Positions 11,371-24,452 are shown, counted from the first letter of the stretch. The stretch: DNA of 64,000 bases from Cryptomeria japonica (GCF_030272615.1 NC_081412.1:664728481-664792480), one strand, 5' to 3'. Numbers and translations: made by a program. Notes: generated from the sequence alone by a model not told the origin.

Positions 11371-12493
11371 AGAACATTTGTAGTTTTTCTTTTGTATTGA
11401 TAGAATGTAAAAGAATTACATAAGAAATATAGTCATAGGAATGTCAAAGAAAGTTGTTACATAAAGAAGTGTTGTAATAAATAACAAACAGTAGTACATA
11501 GAATTGAAATAACCTACAACTAGTAATATCAAGGCTGCAAATACATGTTTCCAGCAAAGAGACTAGAAAAAAAAATGATGCATTGAGGTTATTCAAGATA
11601 ACTTTACACCTTTATCTCCATATATGAGACAAGATAACATGCCTGACTCCATCAACAATAGGATTAACATGAAGTCCCACACCAAGAAGGGCTTCTTTTC
11701 AAGACAATTTGTGTTACAAAAATAGCAAGCAAATCATTAAAAAATTAGATTCCATTGTTTTTTAACAAAAAGGCACCCCCAAAAGATATGCTTTATGTTT
11801 TCTTGCCTATGGTAGAATGGGCAATTAGCTAGTTGGATTATCATACATTTCAACCAGTCCACAATGGGCAATGTGCAATGTAAAATCCTCCAAGCAATTA
11901 ATTGTGCATCTACATTGGATTTAGTTTTCCAAATCTGGGCAAATAAATTTGACCAAAATTTTTCATTAAACTTGCATTTCCACTTGGAGTTTAGACGGAG
12001 TTTTAAAGGCAAACTTGGAAGAAGCTGTAAATAAACTTTTTTTGAGGGAAAAAACATAAACGGATATGATGAAATCCATAACCAATCTTTGAAAAACCTA
12101 TAATGGATAGGAGTACAAAATTTCATATACAGTTTTGGAGGAACCAAAGATTGCACATAAATTAGAGAAACCTTGTATTTATCATTTAAATTGAATTGGT
12201 CTTTAACAAAATGCCACATGGTAGCCAACTCATGGTATGAAAATCCCTAAGATCTCCAACCTTATGAACACCTTTCTTGAATAGGGCATATGATTGACTA
12301 GGAAAACTTAATGCAAGGGGTTGATCTTGATAGAGAATGTGCTTATTCCACCAGATAGTTGAAAGTGGAGAAATTGAAGCCATGTTGAAGTGAATTACCT
12401 CTCCATTTTAAAAGAGAACATGTATGTTACCAAGCCTTCCATATAGAACAGAAGGGAGGCGAAGCCTTAATGGAGAAAAGAACATTTGTAGTT
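11371..12493 (-). mobile_element. 5'-truncated LINE with 15-bp target-site duplication
   Basis: AGAACATTTGTAGTT occurs at 11371-11385 and again at 12479-12493. Between them is a LINE 3' end on the minus strand: T-rich sequence at the left edge (the A-rich tail in element orientation) and a zf-RVT region further in. The exact 15-bp duplication plus 5' truncation is the signature of target-primed reverse transcription. The inserted body is about 1.09 kb. Confidence 0.75.
11737..12383 (-). pseudogene. LINE reverse-transcriptase C-terminal part with zf-RVT domain
   Basis: Two overlapping minus frames (12383-12186 and 12228-11737) encode the end of a plant L1-type pol, joined by a frameshift near 12200. 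The first shows the LFKKGVHKVGDL pattern that usually follows the polymerase. The second has FWSNLFAQIWKTKSNVDAQL, then WRILHCTLP and CPFYHRQENIKHIFWGC, matching the zf-RVT order (Trp, CP.C, H.FW.C), with the second Cys of the CP.C pair changed. The polymerase core itself is missing because of 5' truncation. Confidence 0.75.
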
Positions 12494-12814
12494 GAAAATA
12501 CATTTGCCATTTGTGATCAATTCTTCATACAAAAGGAAATAGAACATAAATTGGGTAGTAAAATTAAGGCCACATCAATAATGGGAGATAGATAAAAGCA
12601 TATTAGATTCTTTGGTAAGCTATGAGATCTTTAGATTCCAAGTCTTCATCCTTTCCTTCTAAAGTTTGGAGTTGGGTTTGAAGGTAGTGTATATGTTGTT
12701 TAAGTGTTTCATTCAATTTTAATTGTAATTTAAAAAATATAGACGAATTAGTCATTTGGAGTAGTAAGTTAGTGTTAATCATTTGAATTTCAAATTTCAA
12801 GAACAATTCAGGGT
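12494..12814. other. non-coding stretch
   Basis: A 67-codon minus-strand frame (12806-12603) has no recognisable domain and is likely chance. Nothing else was seen. Confidence 0.4.
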
Positions 12815-13000
12815 GATAGTAAGCAATAGTATTTAATAAATTTCCAAAACATATTTTATAATAACATCACTATAATTATTGAAGTAACATTGGACATACA
12901 CAAGTTTGATAGTAAGCAATAGTATTTAATAAATTTCCAAAACATATTTTATAATAACATCACTATAATTATTGAAGTAACATTGGACATACACAAGTTT
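12815..13000. repeat. perfect tandem duplication of 93 bp
   Basis: Copies 12815-12907 and 12908-13000 appear identical by eye over the full 93 bp. Surrounding sequence is AT-rich and non-coding. Identity implies a recent local duplication or an assembly artefact. Confidence 0.9.
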
Positions 13001-13403
13001 AAAAGTGCCAATTATGAAGGAAAAGAAAGAGAAAAGAATACACAAGGCATTGCTAAAGTTTGCAAGACATGGGGAAAATATAAAAGATATACTAAATAGA
13101 CTCAAGTAAATTGTAAAAAGGGTAACTTGGTGATAGGTAGATGAATGATAGATAGGAACCAATAAACAAATTAGTGTGAAGGAGCTTCCAAATTTGAAAT
13201 TATGATTGCGAATAGAACTAACAACATTTGTTTAAAACTCTTTCTAACTTTTTATAGTTTACAAAAAAAAAAAATATATTTTAAAAATCGATTTGATCTT
13301 TACTACAATTTTATTAAACATCTTACTTCTATAATATTTATATTCAAAAAATTATCTTTTATATACCTTACTAATCATATTGAATAGAAGATCATCATAA
13401 CAA

Positions 13404-13439
<36 letters not shown>

Positions 13440-14482
13440 ACTTTTTTAATAAAAGGTCATAACATTTAAAAAAAAAAAAATTCTTCACATTTGTCTCCAT
13501 TCAAACCCTAGAAGATAGAATCATGTAGAAACTCATAACTCAACCAAAATACAAAAGCTTCGCTGACTTTCACTTGTGATAAAATAAAACAAAAAGTACG
13601 GTTGTAGATAAAGTGCAAATCCACATTGAAGATTTGCATTATTAAAGTTACTTGAAAGTACAAGAAAATAATAAGTGGTTTTTCCAATAAATAATTTTAA
13701 TCAACTTGAAACTTTGGAGACATTCCAACCACACGCCGTGCAATAATTTAATGGCATCTTGGAAAATGTGAGGGAGTGGCATCCATATCAACAATGAAAA
13801 GAGTTTTAACCAACTTTCCAACTAGGATGAGCAATTGGAATATTTACTTTCAAACTTATTTCAAGTGCCACTAATTATAAATGCTTTTAAACTACATCCC
13901 TAAAGATCTCTAGTGGGGTACGACTCAAAGATGCACGTATAATTTAGAGTGAATGAGAATTTTTTAATAAAAAATTAAATGTTTTTTTTTTTTTTTTTTT
14001 TTGTCACATAGATAATTCATCTTTATTTGATTATAGTTTTTATCTTATAAATAGTATAAAAGTAGTATGAAATTTAAATTGGGTTGTTTTAAAATTTTGG
14101 TAGATTGATTTTTGGCATCATTAATTTTATTTTAAGCATCTATGAGTCAAAACTTTCGCGAGGATTCGGCAATGTTTACATGTTGTATATATTTGAACTA
14201 ATATAAAATTGTAACAAATATATTTTCATCTTTGTCTTGTGTTGGATTTTGTGAAGACAATGTTTACAAATACCTTTGATGTCATTATAGAATTGCTAGG
14301 GTCATGTTCTTCTAGATTAACCTCCTAAACAAACCAACTTCATGATTTTAAACAAAATATTAAAATACAACATGCATAAACATGTAGGTGACTTATATGT
14401 ATGTGTGTTTTTTGTCATTTAGAAAATAAAAATGAGTTGTTATGTTTTCACCTTGTAATTATACTTATAAATTAATTTGTTT
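13001..14482. other. AT-rich non-coding stretch
   Basis: It contains an (AT)n run near 13408-13436 and a poly-T run at 13981-14002. No domain-bearing frame, LTR boundary or structural RNA was seen. Confidence 0.5.
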
Positions 14483-17312
14483 ATATTTTTTTGATGAATA
14501 GCACTCATTTCTATTAATAAAGATAAAGTACACTATTCACAAAAAAAGTAGGGGGATACAAGACCACCCCTCAGGAGTTATATGGGCAGCACCCGGATAA
14601 GCAAAAAATACAATAACATGGGCTGACCCTAGAGAGAAGAAAACATAAAATGACTGCTTAAGCAGCTAGAGCAGTGACAAAAGGAGGTGGATCACTGTCA
14701 TCTTTAGGACCCCATACATCAACAGGGTTAGGGTTATCATCTAGAAGGAACCAACCTTCTTCGGTGCTCAACCTCCTCTATTTCCTTGTCTTGAGTAGTT
14801 TAAGAGGGTGAGATTGCCAAGGCTAAATGTGGAAAGCCTTTAAAGGAGCTAGGCCATCCACTGTTACCACCGGGAGCCAACCAACCACTGCCATCACCTG
14901 AAGCTCGCTACCCACTGGCACCACCATCGATAGGCTCTGCCCCCTACCCTCGATCCCCACTGGGAGGCAAAATCCCCATAAGGCGGAGAGTTGCCTGTTA
15001 AAAACACTACCACCACCAGATTGGTGATAAGAAGCTTGGGACCGTGAGATTTGGGAGCGATGAGAAGAGGAGCTACATCAACGTTGGCTACCATAGGGTG
15101 AAGACCAATCTCAAGAAGTTGAGGGTTTGGCAGAGGTACTAGTATAAAGATTTGGAGGCACTCTAGCAACTGTACAAGGGGAATTTTTCCAATGATCTAG
15201 AAGGGTCTGAAGGTTGGCCACCTCCAGTGTAACTTTATTAACTTGCACTTGAATCTGAAGCATAACATTATTACAATTGCAAGCTTTAACAAAAAGAAAA
15301 ACATGAATATCAATAGAGCTATGAGAAAAAAAAAAAAGCATTCCTATCTTTCCAAATACACTTGAATCTGAAGCATAACATTATTACAATTGCAAGCTTT
15401 AACAAAAATAAAAACATGAATATCAATAGAGCTATGAGAAAAAAAAAAAAGCATTCCTATCTTTCCAAATAGTGAAGAGGATTTCCACCTCGAAAGCATG
15501 CCAAATCTGAGCAACTTTGAAAGGGATACAAGGGGAATCCCCCAAAAAGGCCATATGCCAAGAAAAGGGCTCTAGCCTAAAAGGTAAAAAAAAGTCATGA
15601 ATCCAAATCTACATGTTTTGAGCTTGATGACAAAACCAAAAAAGGTGAATGAAAGTCTATAGTTGACCACAAAAAGAATAGTGTGGCTCTAGGATTCCCA
15701 TATGCCTTAGATGAGCACCGAGAGGCAAAGCCTTGGAAAACAACACACCAAGAAAAATGAGAAATCTTAGGTTTAAGGATAGCATACCAAATAATACTAT
15801 ATCTACAATTCCAGGTTGCCTAAGAAGACTACAAATGCCATTAGAGGTTTAGAGCTGGCACCATAGACAGGTGTGGAGAGAGCCAACAATACCCCATCTA
15901 GGGTTTGTAGCTGCAAAAGGCTATGTTGGAAAACCAATGCCAATCTTTTTGGACACCAAAGTTTTACCAAATAAATACCCAACTTGTGTAGCATATTCAG
16001 AGGTAGATCCAAGATGAAGACATCAAATGTCTGTCAATCCGACTAGCCAAGTTGGAAGGGAGTTCTCATATTCTCCCAATAATGAAGACTCATAGTAGCT
16101 CTATAAAAGAAGTCCTGGAGAGTACAAATGTTGCACTTGTGAAAGTGCAAAGCATGAACTCTAAGCACCTAGGACATGGGAAGCCCCTTAATTTGAGTGA
16201 GTGGAGACTACCAAATGCTGTGTTGGTTGAATGAGAGGTCCCATATCTGAAACTAGAACCATCCCACCAAATCCAAGGTTTGATGGCTTCCCAAGCCCAC
16301 CAAATGCTTTTGGCCACAAAACTACTTGCAATCCGCACAACATCCTTCATAGTGAGGGGTTTGAAATCCAATCCCCTTCTAAGAAGGTTTGTTAGTAGGG
16401 AAACCTAAATAAATGCAATGGCAAAGAAGAATATTACAATATTAATTACTAGTAATGGTCTGTATAACCCATTTTACACATTGAGAAAGAAGCCCGAGGC
16501 CACTAGACTCTCGAGGGAGGCAACAAAACTCCCAAGCCACTTTGTGAAATCCATGGTGGTCCACAGACGAGGCCCATAAGAAGCCTTTGAGAAGTATTTC
16601 AAGCTTTCTACAAGATGCTTTAGAAGGAGCCCAATAAGAAGAATACTAAAGATGAGTGGTAGCCAAAATCTTGGAGCAAATTTGAAACTTCACTGCAAGA
16701 GAAAACGACTTGGTGATCTAGTAGGAAAATTTCTTCTTAATTCTGGTGAGAACCACATTCTAGATGTCTATAGGAGATCCCTGGAAAGAAAAGAGGATTC
16801 CTAGGAATCAAAAAAATTCATCATGACCAATCCGCTTCCATCCATACTGGAGCATCCAGGAAAGAGGCAAAAGGAAATATTTCTTGTAGCACTGGGTTTT
16901 ATGTCATTTAATAGTAGACCCAAAGGCTAAACAAAAGGTTTCGAGGCATTACAAAGGCCCCGTGACATTTTTTCATCTCTGATAAGGGTGAGAAAATAAT
17001 TGTCCACAAAATGGCCATTGATAAGTTGAGAACAAGAATTAGGCAGTGAAATGCCCTCGACTCACCCTGTAGAAATAACATTGTCAAGAAAATACCCATA
17101 TTCCCTTGCATCCAAAGCATATAAAGAAGGAGCCGAAAGGCAACCCTGTTGAATAGATCTGAAAATCCCAAAAGTTGAGGATTGATGACCATTAATTGTG
17201 ATGCAAGCAAAAGCATCCCCAAAAAGCATTTTCATAGATTGGATAAACTAGGGGCCAAAACCTAGAGCTTCCAACATGGCAAGAATGAAAGACCATTCAA
17301 TCCTATCATAGA
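14483..17312 (-). mobile_element. LINE (L1-type) pseudogene cut by an LTR element
   Basis: In element orientation the sequence runs from 17312 (cut by an LTR) to a T-rich edge at 14483-14489, the A-rich tail. Near 17150-16950 the minus strand carries a reverse-transcriptase block with QQGCPLAPSLYAL, and further on an FVDN motif where the catalytic FADD would stand. Around 16370-16090 is KDVVRIASSFVAKSIWWAWE followed by WWDGSSFRYG, typical of the region before zf-RVT. Near 15800 is ILKPKISHFSW. Many stops and several frameshifts rule out function. The left half to 14650 is 3' sequence with frames rich in Pro and Leu but no domain I know. Confidence 0.7.
15246..15471. repeat. tandem duplication of 113 bp inside the LINE pseudogene
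   Basis: Copies 15246-15358 and 15359-15471 differ at one position by eye (G/T in the CAAAAA[G/T]AAAA run). Each contains a 12-base A run. The duplication arose after the LINE inserted. Confidence 0.9.
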
Positions 17313-18310
17313 TGTATACACATAAATCTGTCTTGAATAATTATTTGGATGCAAAGGTTATTTAAATATTCCTCTATTATATAGTTGAATTCCCCAATTT
17401 AATTATATAATTTACTTTTCCAAAATTCCTCTAAAATCCTATTCACCCTCACCCACTTGCATCTTCCTACAAATCGACATCTTCATCCCCTTTTCCACCT
17501 CATCAAACACATCAACATGTGACAAGTGAAAATAGCTATTTCACAAAATTTAATTGGTAAAAAATACTCACATCAAAGGTACTTGAATCTTACATTTGTG
17601 TACTTGAACCTTGCTTTCTCCATGCATCATAGGTACTTGAACCTTACATTTGGGTACTTGAACCTTGCTTGCTCCATGCTTATTTACTCAAGATTGCTTC
17701 TTGAGCCCACACTTGGCAATAAATATGACTAATCCATCTCAACCTCCATGTACTTAAGTCTTTCATCATAAATGATCTTTGCATACTCACCATCCAATTT
17801 GCCAAATTGAATCTAAACCCTTGATTCCATGCCACCTCACTCTTGGCCTTGGGAAGCCTATAAATAGAGCCATTTCCAACATGTAAATCATCTCTTGTTT
17901 TTGCATCAAACTAATGCTCAATTTCATCTAGCTTATGCATCCATTTAGTATCATTTAGCTTATTTAGCATGCTTTTAGCTTAAGATCTTGTTTATATCAT
18001 GTTTATATCTCCATCTTAAGTCCATGTTAGCTTGTACATCTTGCATGTAGCTCCATGTTAGCTTAATTGCACATCATCATAGGAATCTCATTCTCTAAGT
18101 TGTCATTTAGTTGAATCTTGTGGATAATCCGAGAGCACTAATATTGCAGATTCACTAAGTCCTTGGAGATAAAGGACAATGGGATGCTCTTGAGGGATAT
18201 TTGTATATTTATGTTTATATGCTTTTGTTTGGATCTCTTGAATTAATGTCGCATTGGTACACTTAGGTGCTAACCCTCTTTTGTGTGTACATTTTTGGTG
18301 CCCACTGCAC
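17313..18310 (+). mobile_element. LTR with primer-binding site of a truncated LTR retrotransposon (element F)
   Basis: The LTR begins TGTATACACA at 17313 and ends TGTGTGTACA at 18291. These ends are near-perfect inverted repeats and the length is 979 bp. Four bases later TGGTGCCCACTGC (18296-18308) looks like a tRNA primer site of the type used by plant gypsy elements. A TATA-like CTATAAATAG lies near 17859. Direct ACTTGAACCTT repeats occur near 17600-17680. Only about 120-170 bp of internal sequence follow before gypsy element G begins, so the rest is lost or displaced. Its left edge cuts the LINE at 17312/17313. Confidence 0.7.
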
Positions 18311-18429
18311 GGCTCCTTGCCCGAAATTGACTTATAAAATCTGATTTAAGTTCATTTTTTCAATATAATATGACAACCAACAAATGTTTTATTTACTTTT
18401 AATATGTCAATTTTCTTCTTGTGTTGCAT

Positions 18430-19839
18430 TCATGATTGCATGCAAATTCTACAATCATTTGCATACAATTATGAATGCATTTTATGTTCACACAATTAAA
18501 ACAATAGCAACAATAATAAATTTTCAGATTTCAATATTTCCAGCAATAAAAGTAAAATTCAGATTCGTAGATGAAATTAAAACATAGAGCTCATACCTTA
18601 TCAATAAAATCTTAATGATAAAATAAATTGATTCCTCAAATTAAATTTGAAGGACAACTCCTTGAAAATATTCTTCAATAGATTCTCTGAAAATTAATCT
18701 TCCTTCCTTACCTCACAATTCTTTATCTCCCTGTAATATTTTATTTTCCAAAGAAGCCGTTCCTATTTTTATTCCCCATCTAATTCTCTTTTCTTCAACT
18801 CCCGTTGATAGAACTTTTCCGAAACAAAAAATAACTCAATAAAACAAACCCACCTCATCTTTTACCCAGGTAGGCTTTTTACTTATCTTTTTAAAAGGAT
18901 AAACTTTTATCCTTACCCTCCCCCTACGTAGGTTCTATCTTATCTTCTTACCTAAGAAGAATCTTACTTTTATTTTTTTATTTTTTAATTTAAAATTATC
19001 TTAAAACAATAAAGTATAACATTTAATCTAATTCATTTAGTTAATATAATAAAAAAATATTATTATTATTTTAATTTATTTAATGTAATCTATATCATTA
19101 TTTTATTTATTTAATAGAATTAAAATCTGATTAATATTTTAGTTTTTTTTAAAAATAAAAATATTTATAAAATGTTTAAAATAATTAAAGATTTAATTTG
19201 TAAATAATAATTATGTCATTGTAATAAATTAAAATATGTAATTTTCATAATAGTAAGGAAATAATATATTTGTATGTATGAGAATAAATATACACATTTT
19301 ATATATTTAAATTGCATATTTAATTTATCATTTCTAATTAGATAAATAATATGGTTTTGTCAATTAATACAATTATTTATCAATCATTAATACGCTAATG
19401 TCACATTTAAAATTAAAACAATATATTAAACTATCACATCCATTAATTTTAACTTTATAGATCATGTAACAACATCAAACTAAATGCAACTATATGAACG
19501 ACTACGTGGTGTGTGCATCGACTCCCTCATACCACTTACAACCAAAAAGCTAGACACGTCTACCTCAACTAAGTTCTCGCCTTCGACATTACCTGCACAC
19601 ACTTGCACTCAATTTGTCATTAGTAACTTAATCCATAAGTCATAACAAAACAAAATTAAACATATATTATATCATTATTACATCTATGACTAATAATTAA
19701 ATTCATAATGTAAATATGGATAGTTAAATCACATCAAATAATTATTCACATTTAACACTAAATATTCTATTTCTAATATCAAGGAATTACTCACATTACT
19801 AAGTATTATATTTGACAAGGTAATAGTCGAGATATGACA
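18430..19839 (-). repeat. 3' LTR of gypsy element G, end truncated
   Basis: It aligns with 24690-26174 with scattered substitutions and small indels. On the minus strand it starts TGTCATATCTCGAC directly after the polypurine tract. Homology is clear to 18467 and weak to about 18430. The TGTAGGGCTC end seen in the other LTR is absent, so its outer end is deleted or replaced. Confidence 0.75.
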
Positions 19840-19848
19840 TCCTTCTCC
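19840..19848 (-). promoter_or_regulatory. polypurine tract of element G
   Basis: On the minus strand GGAGAAGGA abuts the LTR start TGTCATATC. This is the expected plus-strand priming site. Confidence 0.7.
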
Positions 19849-20004
19849 AGTAGGAAGAGACATCATCCCGATGTCTTATTTAATCAAACACCAACACATA
19901 AGTATCATATTGATGCAACTAAAGCATCACACCCCATAAGTATCACTCATAACATAACATCACTATACAAAAAAAATAAATGTCTCAGTATGTAAACAAA
20001 AAGT

Positions 20005-21420
20005 ATTGCATCACATCAAACAAATGAACCAACTAAATAGTCAAATGTGGGAAAGAGCTATCTATCTCATCTGCACTGTCCCATGTGACACTATCCACAG
20101 AATACTGATCCCATTGGACCTTATATTAAGTAAGATATTTGTTACGCACCTTAATGTTGCGTTTATCAAGAATGCGGATGGGCTCCACAAGCACCACCCC
20201 TGGATCCTGAACCTATACTGCATGCCAATCAAGTACATGAGCTATATTTGGATGATAAGGTTTAAGAAAAGAAACATGGAAAACATCATGGAGTCGATCA
20301 AGAGTAGGGGGCAGAGCTAGTTTGTATGCAACTAGGTTAATCACTTCCAATACATCAAATGGACCCACATATCTTGGTGCCAACTTGGAAGATTTTCCAA
20401 AAGAAATGAAACTTTTGTGAGATCTAACCCTTAAGAAAAGTTTATTCCCACTGAAAACTGTCTAAAACATTTGTGTTTATCTGCATAGCTCTATTGTCTA
20501 TCCATTGCCTCCTTTAATCTCTCCTTGATTAGTCTCATCTGATCATCCATTTCTCTAAGCATGTTCGGTCCAATCAAAATCCTATCCTCTATCCTATCCC
20601 AATTGATGGGTGTGTGACACTTCCGCTCATAAAGAACCTCAAATCGTTCCATTCCCAATAATGTATGGTAAGAATTATTGTAGGAAATTTCCACCAATGG
20701 TAGATATTATTCCCATTTATATTGCTGGTCCATACAATACATTCTAAGGAGATCTTCAACCACTTGATTCACCCTTTCAGTCTATCCATCAGTCTGAGGA
20801 TGATAAGATGAACAAAAATTCAACTTTTTCCCCAATGCTATATTCAATATTGTCCAAAATATTAAGGTGAAATGTGTATCTCTATCAGATATGATGGTTT
20901 CAGGTACTCCATGTAAGTGAAAAATTTCTTGGGCAAACTTCTTGGCTAGGATCCATGATCCATCCTTGAGATTTCTTGGAATAAAATGTGTATCTACTTT
21001 TGTCAACTTATCCACAACTACTAAGATGCAATCATGTTTATTCTTTAACATTGGAAATCCTTGTATGAATTCCATGCTGATTACTTTCCATTTGTACTCA
21101 AGTATATTGTGTGGAAATAAGTCCTACTAGATGCATATGCTCAGCCTTAACTCATTGACACTCCAAGCATCAAGCCACAAACACTATGACATTCTTCTTG
21201 AGCTTTGGCCAAAAGTATAGGGACTTCAATTCTGCAACCATCTTGGTCACTCCAGGGTGACCTGAATATGGTGTATTGTGGACCTCTTCAACAATCAACT
21301 TTCTTAGATCTCCAGAGTCAAGAATACACATCCTCCCTTGGCATTTCATTAAACCATCAAAATCCAACACTTATTCTTCAAAACAAGGGTCTAAAGGGTC
21401 CTTCTCTAAAGTTTGCTTCA
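20005..21420 (-). pseudogene. gypsy G integrase with C-terminal chromodomain-like tail
   Basis: The HHCC zinc-binding module (21310-21130) reads HNTPYSGHPGVTKMVAEL...YFWPKL with a following C..C pair. The core (21075-20782) shows VVVDKLTK (first Asp) and ISDRD (second Asp), and ends at HPQTDG, where a stop interrupts the frame before the catalytic Glu region. Frame 20697-20491 continues with VEISYNNSYHTLLGMERFE, typical after the core. Further on (20400-20060) are [20 protein letters not shown] and a V.WD..VDSVTWDSADE block that resembles a chromodomain. That suggests a chromovirus-type gypsy, but I am less sure of this. Confidence 0.75.
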
Positions 21421-21499
21421 CTCTATCATAATGCTCATCCCCTGGTAGTTGTTGAATAACTTGTTGTCTCAAGCTAGATCTAGTGGTGGCTATGACTGC

Positions 21500-22850
21500 T
21501 AGATGTCTTCTCTTGCTAAGTGTGTCGAGTACTCTTCTTTGTTTCCCTTTTATATATTCAATTGAACCAAGTCATACTCACTAAGAAATTCTAGCCATCT
21601 ACTTTGTCTTGCATTAAGATTGGGCTGATTGAAGATGTACTTAAATCCAAGATGGTCTATTTTTAGCTCAAAATATTTACCTAATAAGTAATGCCTTTAC
21701 ATTTGCATGCATGAACAATAACACCTAGTTCCAAATCATGAAGTGCATAATTGAGTTCATATAGCTTCCATTTCCTAGATTCATAAGCCACAACTTGCCC
21801 ATTTTGTATTAATACTCCACCTATTCTGTCTCTTGAAGCATCGGTTATTATAGTGAACTATCCATGAGGATCTGGTATAATTAGGATGGGAGAAGTAGTG
21901 AGATTTTCCTTCAAAAATTGGAAGGCTATCTGACACTCTTTAGTCCACTCAAACCTTTTTCCTTTCTTCTGAAGTGATGTGATTGGTGCTGCAATTTTAG
22001 AGAATCCTTCTACTAACTTTAGTAATACCCAACAAGACCCATAAAGCTTCAAACTTCAGATACATTTTGAGGCGTAGGCCAATCCACAACTTCCTTGATT
22101 TTCTTAGGGTCCACTACAATTCCCTTTCCTAATATTACATGACCCAAATATTGTACCTTGTCTTGATAGAAAGTTCATTTGGATAGCTTACAGAACAATT
22201 TTTTGCTCTCTTAAGCATTGCAACACTATCCTTAGGTGTCTATCATGCTCTTCCATGGATTATGAGTAGATCAAGATGTCATCAAGAAAGATTAAGACAA
22301 AATCATCTAAACAATCTTGAAAGACATTGTTCATGAGATTCATGAATGATGAAGGTGTGTTGGTTAACCCAAATTGTAACACTCTAAATTCATAGTGTCC
22401 ACATCGAGTTCTAAAGGCTATTTTAGGAATATCCTCCTCCTTGATTCTTAATTGATGGTACCCTGATCTGAGATCTATCTTGGAGAAGATAGTATCCCCT
22501 TTCATTTGATCAAAAAGTTCATCGGTCCTCGGAAGAGGGTATCTATTTTTTATAGTAACCTTGTTAAGCATTCAATAATCAATACATAGATGCATGGTAC
22601 CATCCTTTTTCTTTACAAAAATAACAGGAGCACCCCATGGCGACACACTAGGCCTTATGAATCCTTTATTCAAGAGTTCTTGTAGTTGTACCTTTAGTTC
22701 ATTTAATTTTGTGGTGGTCATCTGGTATAGAGCCTTAGACTGTGGTTTAGTTCTAGGTAAAAGATCAATGGAGAAATCAAATTCTCTCTTTGGCGATAGT
22801 TCTGTGAGATATTCTAGAAATACATCTTGGAATTCCTTAAAGAACAAGAT
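21500..22850 (-). pseudogene. gypsy G reverse transcriptase and RNase H
   Basis: The polymerase starts near 22847 ([12 protein letters not shown], then [16 protein letters not shown]) and continues, after one in-frame stop at 22572, with [33 protein letters not shown] and the catalytic FLDDILIYS (about 22285-22260). A frameshifted stretch leads to the connection region (22052-21858: GFSKIAAPITSLQKKGKRF). RNase H remains lie about 21800-21580, with ESRKWKLYELNYALHDLELG and a disrupted end. Stops and shifts make it inactive. Confidence 0.85.
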
Positions 22851-22856
22851 GGTCTT

Positions 22857-23345
22857 CTAGTACTGGTTTTGAAGCATCGAGGTCACTAACTCACACAACA
22901 TAGAGCATCCCTTCCTTTGATCCTTTTTAAGATGCATGGTTATGATCTGTCCAAGTTCAAGTGGTTTTTGAATACCATGGATCTCAGCGAGATTCCCATA
23001 ATCATCTAGACAATGAACCACCTTATCTTCACAATTGACTACATATTTATGCTTAGTTAACCAATTGATTCCTAGGCCGATAGCGTAGGATCTCAAGGGT
23101 GCAACATAGAGATTCACTTGGGTTTGAAAGCTTGGAAGTTTTAACTCACTACAAAACAAAAATAAATCTACCCTCCTCTCTGCTCGATTTCCATATTGAA
23201 CTAATTAAGACTTTAACATATATCCTAGTCTAACTGGCAAACTTGATACTATTTTAGGATCTATGAAACATTTTGTAGCTCCAATATCTATTAATATGGA
23301 AACAGTATGGCCATAGAGCTTACCCGAAAGCTAGATTGGTGAGGC
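22857..23345 (-). pseudogene. gypsy G retropepsin-like protease region
   Basis: In one minus frame near 23315-23220 the sequence reads SILIDIGATKCFIDPKI. LIDIGAT takes the place of the usual LIDSGAT or LIDTGAT of plant gypsy proteases, so the catalytic Asp is kept and the next residue is changed. A frameshift leads to 23159-22857 with GLGINWLTKHKYVVNCEDK, the linker that normally precedes reverse transcriptase. Confidence 0.7.
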
Positions 23346-24452
23346 CTGGAATTCAGCTCGCGTATTATCAATTCTAGCATGAATTTGATGCTGAGGTGTG
23401 TCTTGCCAATTGCACCCCTTTTGTCTTCCTGCCCATTGAGGATGAGTGTTGGCATAATAATGTTCACCTCCATACACATAACATCCACCTTGTGTTGCCC
23501 TTTGCTCATTGGACTTATTATTGTTAAAATTGTTCTTGTTATTGTTTGCCCTTTTTTGGTTCCCATTGTAGCCACCTTCACCTCTGCCTTGAGAATCATT
23601 ACCACGCTTCAGGTTCCTGATTTGGTGATTATTGCCTCCTTGTTTTTATTATGCGGTTTCTTGTTTCCAAACTTGGCATCTCTTTTTTTATGATATGCAG
23701 TTGCTTGCTATAGTTTCTGCTCTTGTTTGATGGCCTCTTCAAAAGCCTCATCCATAGTCTTAGGATTGTGAATGTCTACCTTTGCTCTAATCTAAGATCG
23801 TAATCCCAAAATAAACTTCTGAATATGGAAACACTCATCAAGCTGGTACTGAGGAACATATTTAAGAAGGTTGGAGAACCTTTACCAGTACTATGTGACT
23901 ATCAAACCACCTTGAGTTAAGATTTCAAACTCTGTCATTTTCTTGTCGAAGAAAAGTTGGGGCAACCATCTTTTCCTAAAAAAGTTGGAGGAAATGGTCC
24001 CATGTGACCTCTCCTGGCAATAATTTCTTCTCAGTTTTCTCATTATCCCACCATGTGGCCACTTCACTAGTAAGTTGATAAGCTACCCAAATTGACTTAG
24101 TTTCATCAGAAAGATTGCAGAGTTCAAAATATTTTTTCATCTCAGTAATCCAAGACTCTGCTCTGTCACCAATGCTTTTCCCATCAAACTTGGGCGGGGT
24201 GACCTTTTTGAGATCTTTTCCCAATTCATTTGCAATTCTACCATGGTTATTCTCTTATTGTTTCTTAGCTCTCTGATTTAGTTCTTCATGCCTAGGATTT
24301 TCATTTTGGTTTTGACCCTCATGGATTCCCTGGGTTTCTTGCTCTAAGTTTTCCATGTGAGCACCCTATTGGTTTAGAAGGTCAAGTATTTGATCCATCC
24401 TTTCATTTGGACCATTGCTTGAATGACTGCGATTTGTGTGTCCAGTGTCCAT
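23300..24452 (-). pseudogene. gypsy G gag with degenerate zinc knuckle
   Basis: The frame opens at ATG 24452 and has two stops before the capsid region (24224-23976: VTPPKFDGKSIGDRAESW, VAYQLTSEVATWWDNE, WDHFLQLF), which matches the plant Retrotrans_gag pattern. After frameshifts, an Asn/Lys/Gln-rich stretch (23605-23400) leads to CYVYGGEHYYANTHP, a CCHC knuckle with two of its cysteines replaced. Confidence 0.8.

Noticed and set aside
22594..23693. Plus-strand frames of about 90-104 codons
   Set aside because: They are antisense to clearly recognisable gypsy pol and gag.
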